Shown: one piece after another, positions 7,342 to 10,122 of the stretch
How the letters are laid out: each line of letters starts with the position of its first letter
How positions within the stretch are numbered: position 1 is the stretch's first letter
Assembly: GCA_964591175.1 (NCBI GenBank)
Contig: CAZQAF010000107.1
Span: 1 to 10,122, forward strand
Source of the DNA: UBA11574 sp964591175
GTDB lineage: Bacteria; Desulfobacterota; Desulfobacteria; Desulfobacterales; UBA11574
Length of the DNA stretch: 10,122 nt
Reading direction: 5' to 3'
The notes under the pieces: model-generated
Seen by the model: the letters and a program-made list of their open reading frames with translations, nothing else
Databases searched by the model: none
Told to the model about the DNA's origin: nothing
Translations under genes and position numbers: made by a program

Positions 7342-10122
7342 ATGGCTTTCAAAAAGATAGGATCCTATTTGCTCGATAGTCAAACCTGCGATCGACAGGT
7401 CATCGAAACGGCCTTGGAAACGCAGATCACCCTTGAGCGAAAAGGGATACATAAGCCCATCGGCCAGATCCTTATCGAAAACAACGATCTGAATCCCGGG
7501 GAACTGCGTTCGATGCTTCACCGCCAAGGTGAAGACATGCTTCGTTCGGTGTCTCTTTTTAATAATCTGCCTCCGGAATTAATCTCAAAAATTGCCGCGG
7601 CTGCTGAATACCGGGCTTTTCCCAAAGGCAGGACCATCATACATCAAGGAGATCAAGGGGATTCTTTTTACCAGATCATTTCAGGCTCGGCCCGCGCTTT
7701 CCGAATATCGGAGGATGGCGTTGACGTCACCCTGAACACTATGGGACCCGGGGAAAGCTTCGGCGAGATGGCGTTGTTAACCGGCGAACCCCGTTCCGCA
7801 TCTGTGGAAACTCGAGAGACCTGCGCTTTTCTGGTCATTTCAAAACAGGCGTTTGACCGACTATCCTCTGAAATTCCGGAATTTTCACTGGCACTTTCCA
7901 AAATCCTCTCCAGCCGGTTGAACAGAGGCGGTGTCGAACTCGCTCAAGCCTCGGCCACAGAAAAAGCTTACCAGCGCTTTATTTCCAAACAGAGCCTTGG
8001 AAGTGAGCCGAAGTTGATCGGTAGAAGCAGGGTTGTCAAACGTCTTCAGGATGAAATTAAAGTAGCGGCCAAAAACGACGAGTCTGTGCTGATTTTGGGA
8101 GAACCCGGAACCGAAAAAGGTGATGTGGCCGGGCTGATTCACTGGGGCAGCCAAAGAAAAGATGGCCCTTTTTTATCCATTGACATCAAGACCGTCAGCA
8201 TCGGAAGAAATGTTGATCGACCCAAAAAAGATGATCCTATCCGCCTTGAACTCGCTCAAAGCAGTGCCCTCTTTGGACATGCCAAGGACACGTTGTCTTT
8301 TGCACCGGAAAGGCGGCTGGGTTTATTCCAGATAGGAGATGGCGGTACAGTCGTTCTTGAAAATATTGAACATTTGACAGACAGTGTTCAGAGCAAATTG
8401 GTCGATTTTATTCAACATCGCAGTTTTCAACCTTTGGGGAGCTTGACGTCCATACATTCCTCGATTCGCGTTATGGCGACAAGCTCTGTTGAACTCAATC
8501 ACCGGGTTCGGGAGGGCAAATTCAATGAACAGCTGTTCGATATTTTCAAAGAACATCAAATCCTGACCATTCCGCCGCTCAGAAAGCGAAGAAAAGATCT
8601 CCGTCAGCTTGCTGAATATCTGATCGAGCATTACAGCAGGCAGGCCGGAAAATCCATCGACGGTATTGATATAGATGCTTACAAAAGCATCATGGCATAT
8701 GACTGGCCGGGGAATACCGACGAACTTGGAGCGGTTATCCGGCGGGCGGTGAATCTTGCTCAGAACAGCCGCTTGATCCCTGAGGACATCCTCATCGGTA
8801 CGGCGCCGCATCTCACAGAAAAACTGGGCTTTAATTTATTGAATGTCGACAAAATCCGTCGGTTATTTCAAAGCAGAATTTTCCCCGGTTCGGCGCAACT
8901 GGTCGCGGCCTTCTTTTTTGTCCTGATCATCTGCTTGGGTTTTTTCGGCAACCAGACACCCGACAATAATATATCGCTCGAATTAACGTGGGGGTTGTGG
9001 GAACCATCGATTCTTTTAGCCTGTATTGCGACTGCCAGAATCTGGTGTGCTGTATGCCCGGTGGGCGCTTCAAGTACGATCGTCAGCCGCAAATATGGAC
9101 TGAACCGCAATGTTCCTTCTTTTATCCGCAATTATGGCGGCTATCTGGCCATTGCCGGCATAGCCGTAATTTTCTGGTCCGAAGCGGTCTTCAACATGCC
9201 GTCTTCTCCACGGGCCACGGCGATTTTGATTTTGTCGATTTTCGTCCCCGCACTCATGCTTGCGCTGATCTACCGGCGAAGGGTCTGGTGCCGCTTTCTC
9301 TGCCCACTCGGCAAACTCGTCGGATTTTTATCCAGGTGTTCGATTTTGGCGTTGCGCGCCAATCAAAATATATGCAACAACGACTGCATGGAAAACAGTT
9401 GTTATGTCGGGAAGGGGCATCAGGAAGGTTGCCCTGTTTTTGAAGCGCCTTTTATCCTCAATAACAACCAGGACTGCATCCTCTGCGGAAATTGTGTAAA
9501 AAACTGTGCCAACCAAGTTCCGGCCCTCAATCTCAGAATACCCGGCCAAGAGCTTTGGACGTTTCGCAAGCCGGATCTCACAATGGCCCTGATGGTATCC
9601 GTTATTCTGGGGACACAGTTTTTCCGGAGTTTGGAAAAAACCGGTTATCTTAAGGAATATGCCTTTACACAGACTCAGCCGTGGATTTTTTATTCGGTAC
9701 TGATGATCTTATCCGCTTTAATTGCGTATCTATTAATTAAAACAGCCGGAATTGTGGCTTTGGGTTCTAAAAACATTCCGTCCCGAACAGCATCGAATCT
9801 CTTTGCCTATGCCCTTGTTCCAATGGCGGTTGCTTTTGAGTTGAGTTTCCAATTTGAACGGTTGATCAGCCAGGGCAGTCAGCTCTTTCCCACGTTAGGC
9901 AGGCAGATCGGGGTTAACCTGGATTTCCTGATGGTAAGTGTGAGCCCTTGGTGGATCAAATTTCATCAGACAGCGTTTATTCTAATCGGTGTTTTCGCGT
10001 CGAGAGCCGTACTGAAAAATCTTTTTCGCTCACACTTGGACTCTTCCTTGACACGCCTTTCTTTCCGGCAACAATGGCCCATACTGTTGCTCGCTTCGGT
10101 GTCCATGTATCTCTTCTGGGCC
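7342..10122 (+). CDS. MshEN-like + CNB + degenerate sigma54-AAA + NapH/NosR-like 4Fe-4S membrane protein (3' partial)
   Basis: At least 927 codons, open at the window end. An in-frame stop at 7315 and GAGAG 5 nt upstream support ATG 7342. Residues about 5-62 hold two MshEN-like repeats (KIGSYLL... and PIGQILI...). Residues about 72-195 are a CNB domain with cassette FGEMALL...RSAS (140-154). Residues about 222-490 align with sigma54-activator AAA+ domains (LFGH 310-313, GGTVVL 334-339, PPLRKRRKDL, DWPGN 454-458), yet Walker A reads GEPGTEKG, GAFTGA is replaced by DTLSFA, Walker B DE is EN, both arginine fingers are lost (N395, I401) and sensor II is D460. No HTH follows. From about 517 the chain is polytopic, with WCAVCP (568-573), WCRFLCP (649-655), cysteines 678, 682, 687 and 697, and a ferredoxin motif CxxCxxCxxxC (712-722), as in NapH/NosR/CcoG proteins. 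It probably couples nucleotide sensing to membrane electron transfer rather than transcription; that role is inferred. Domain calls are firm, apart from MshEN (moderate). Confidence 0.88.
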   Translation, partial: MAFKKIGSYLLDSQTCDRQVIETALETQITLERKGIHKPIGQILIENNDLNPGELRSMLHRQGEDMLRSVSLFNNLPPELISKIAAAAEYRAFPKGRTIIHQGDQGDSFYQIISGSARAFRISEDGVDVTLNTMGPGESFGEMALLTGEPRSASVETRETCAFLVISKQAFDRLSSEIPEFSLALSKILSSRLNRGGVELAQASATEKAYQRFISKQSLGSEPKLIGRSRVVKRLQDEIKVAAKNDESVLILGEPGTEKGDVAGLIHWGSQRKDGPFLSIDIKTVSIGRNVDRPKKDDPIRLELAQSSALFGHAKDTLSFAPERRLGLFQIGDGGTVVLENIEHLTDSVQSKLVDFIQHRSFQPLGSLTSIHSSIRVMATSSVELNHRVREGKFNEQLFDIFKEHQILTIPPLRKRRKDLRQLAEYLIEHYSRQAGKSIDGIDIDAYKSIMAYDWPGNTDELGAVIRRAVNLAQNSRLIPEDILIGTAPHLTEKLGFNLLNVDKIRRLFQSRIFPGSAQLVAAFFFVLIICLGFFGNQTPDNNISLELTWGLWEPSILLACIATARIWCAVCPVGASSTIVSRKYGLNRNVPSFIRNYGGYLAIAGIAVIFWSEAVFNMPSSPRATAILILSIFVPALMLALIYRRRVWCRFLCPLGKLVGFLSRCSILALRANQNICNNDCMENSCYVGKGHQEGCPVFEAPFILNNNQDCILCGNCVKNCANQVPALNLRIPGQELWTFRKPDLTMALMVSVILGTQFFRSLEKTGYLKEYAFTQTQPWIFYSVLMILSALIAYLLIKTAGIVALGSKNIPSRTASNLFAYALVPMAVAFELSFQFERLISQGSQLFPTLGRQIGVNLDFLMVSVSPWWIKFHQTAFILIGVFASRAVLKNLFRSHLDSSLTRLSFRQQWPILLLASVSMYLFWA

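Noticed and set aside
8323..8811. 162-codon open frame on the minus strand
   Set aside because: It lies wholly inside the well-supported AAA-like region on the + strand and its translation shows no recognisable domain. It is a shadow of the large gene.
8098..8820. Calling this an active sigma54-dependent transcriptional activator
   Set aside because: Walker A/B, GAFTGA, arginine fingers and sensor II are all altered and no DNA-binding HTH follows.
8988..9443. 151-codon + strand frame rich in cysteine and arginine
   Set aside because: Out of frame with the NapH-like membrane region, whose cysteine motifs and hydrophobic helices make sense only in the frame starting at 7342.

Overview
The window is a piece of a draft bacterial scaffold: a run of exactly 100 N at 4924-5023 marks an assembly join. 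All supported genes lie on the + strand. Moderate base composition, strong AGGAG-type ribosome binding sites, an outer-membrane-style lipoprotein and a NapH/NosR-like iron-sulfur membrane module suggest an anaerobic or facultative Gram-negative bacterium. Desulfobacterota (sulfate-reducer-like lineages) is my best guess, but there is no rRNA or marker gene to prove it.

Layout. (1) 19-3093: a large PIG-L family deacetylase followed by a beta-sandwich region, a glutamine-amidotransferase-like domain and a C-terminal cyclic-nucleotide-binding (CNB) domain. (2) 3094-3245: an intergenic region with an inverted array of a GTTATCS heptamer and a separate perfect 10-bp inverted repeat. (3) 3258-6152: a probable operon for a SurA-N-like lipoprotein, a small two-TM HAMP protein with no output domain, a secreted HEXXH peptidase cut by the gap, and a GAF protein with a cysteine-rich tail. 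It ends at an intrinsic terminator (6215-6244). (4) 6288-7112: a stand-alone MBL-fold hydrolase followed by a second intrinsic terminator (7153-7186). (5) 7342 to the window end: a very large ORF, open at its 3' end. It joins a tandem MshEN-like repeat, a CNB domain, a degenerate sigma54-activator AAA+ domain and a polytopic membrane domain with two [4Fe-4S] sites of NapH/NosR type.

Common thread. Two unrelated multidomain proteins carry CNB domains, a GAF domain has a near-NKFDE motif, and the MBL hydrolase belongs to a group sometimes annotated as cyclic-nucleotide phosphodiesterase. The region may therefore be a nucleotide-second-messenger neighbourhood linking signalling to the envelope and to membrane electron transfer; this is inference. 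The most remarkable object is the last protein. Its AAA+ module keeps the sigma54-activator fold signature but has lost every catalytic and sigma54-contact residue I could align, and a membrane redox module stands where a DNA-binding domain is expected.
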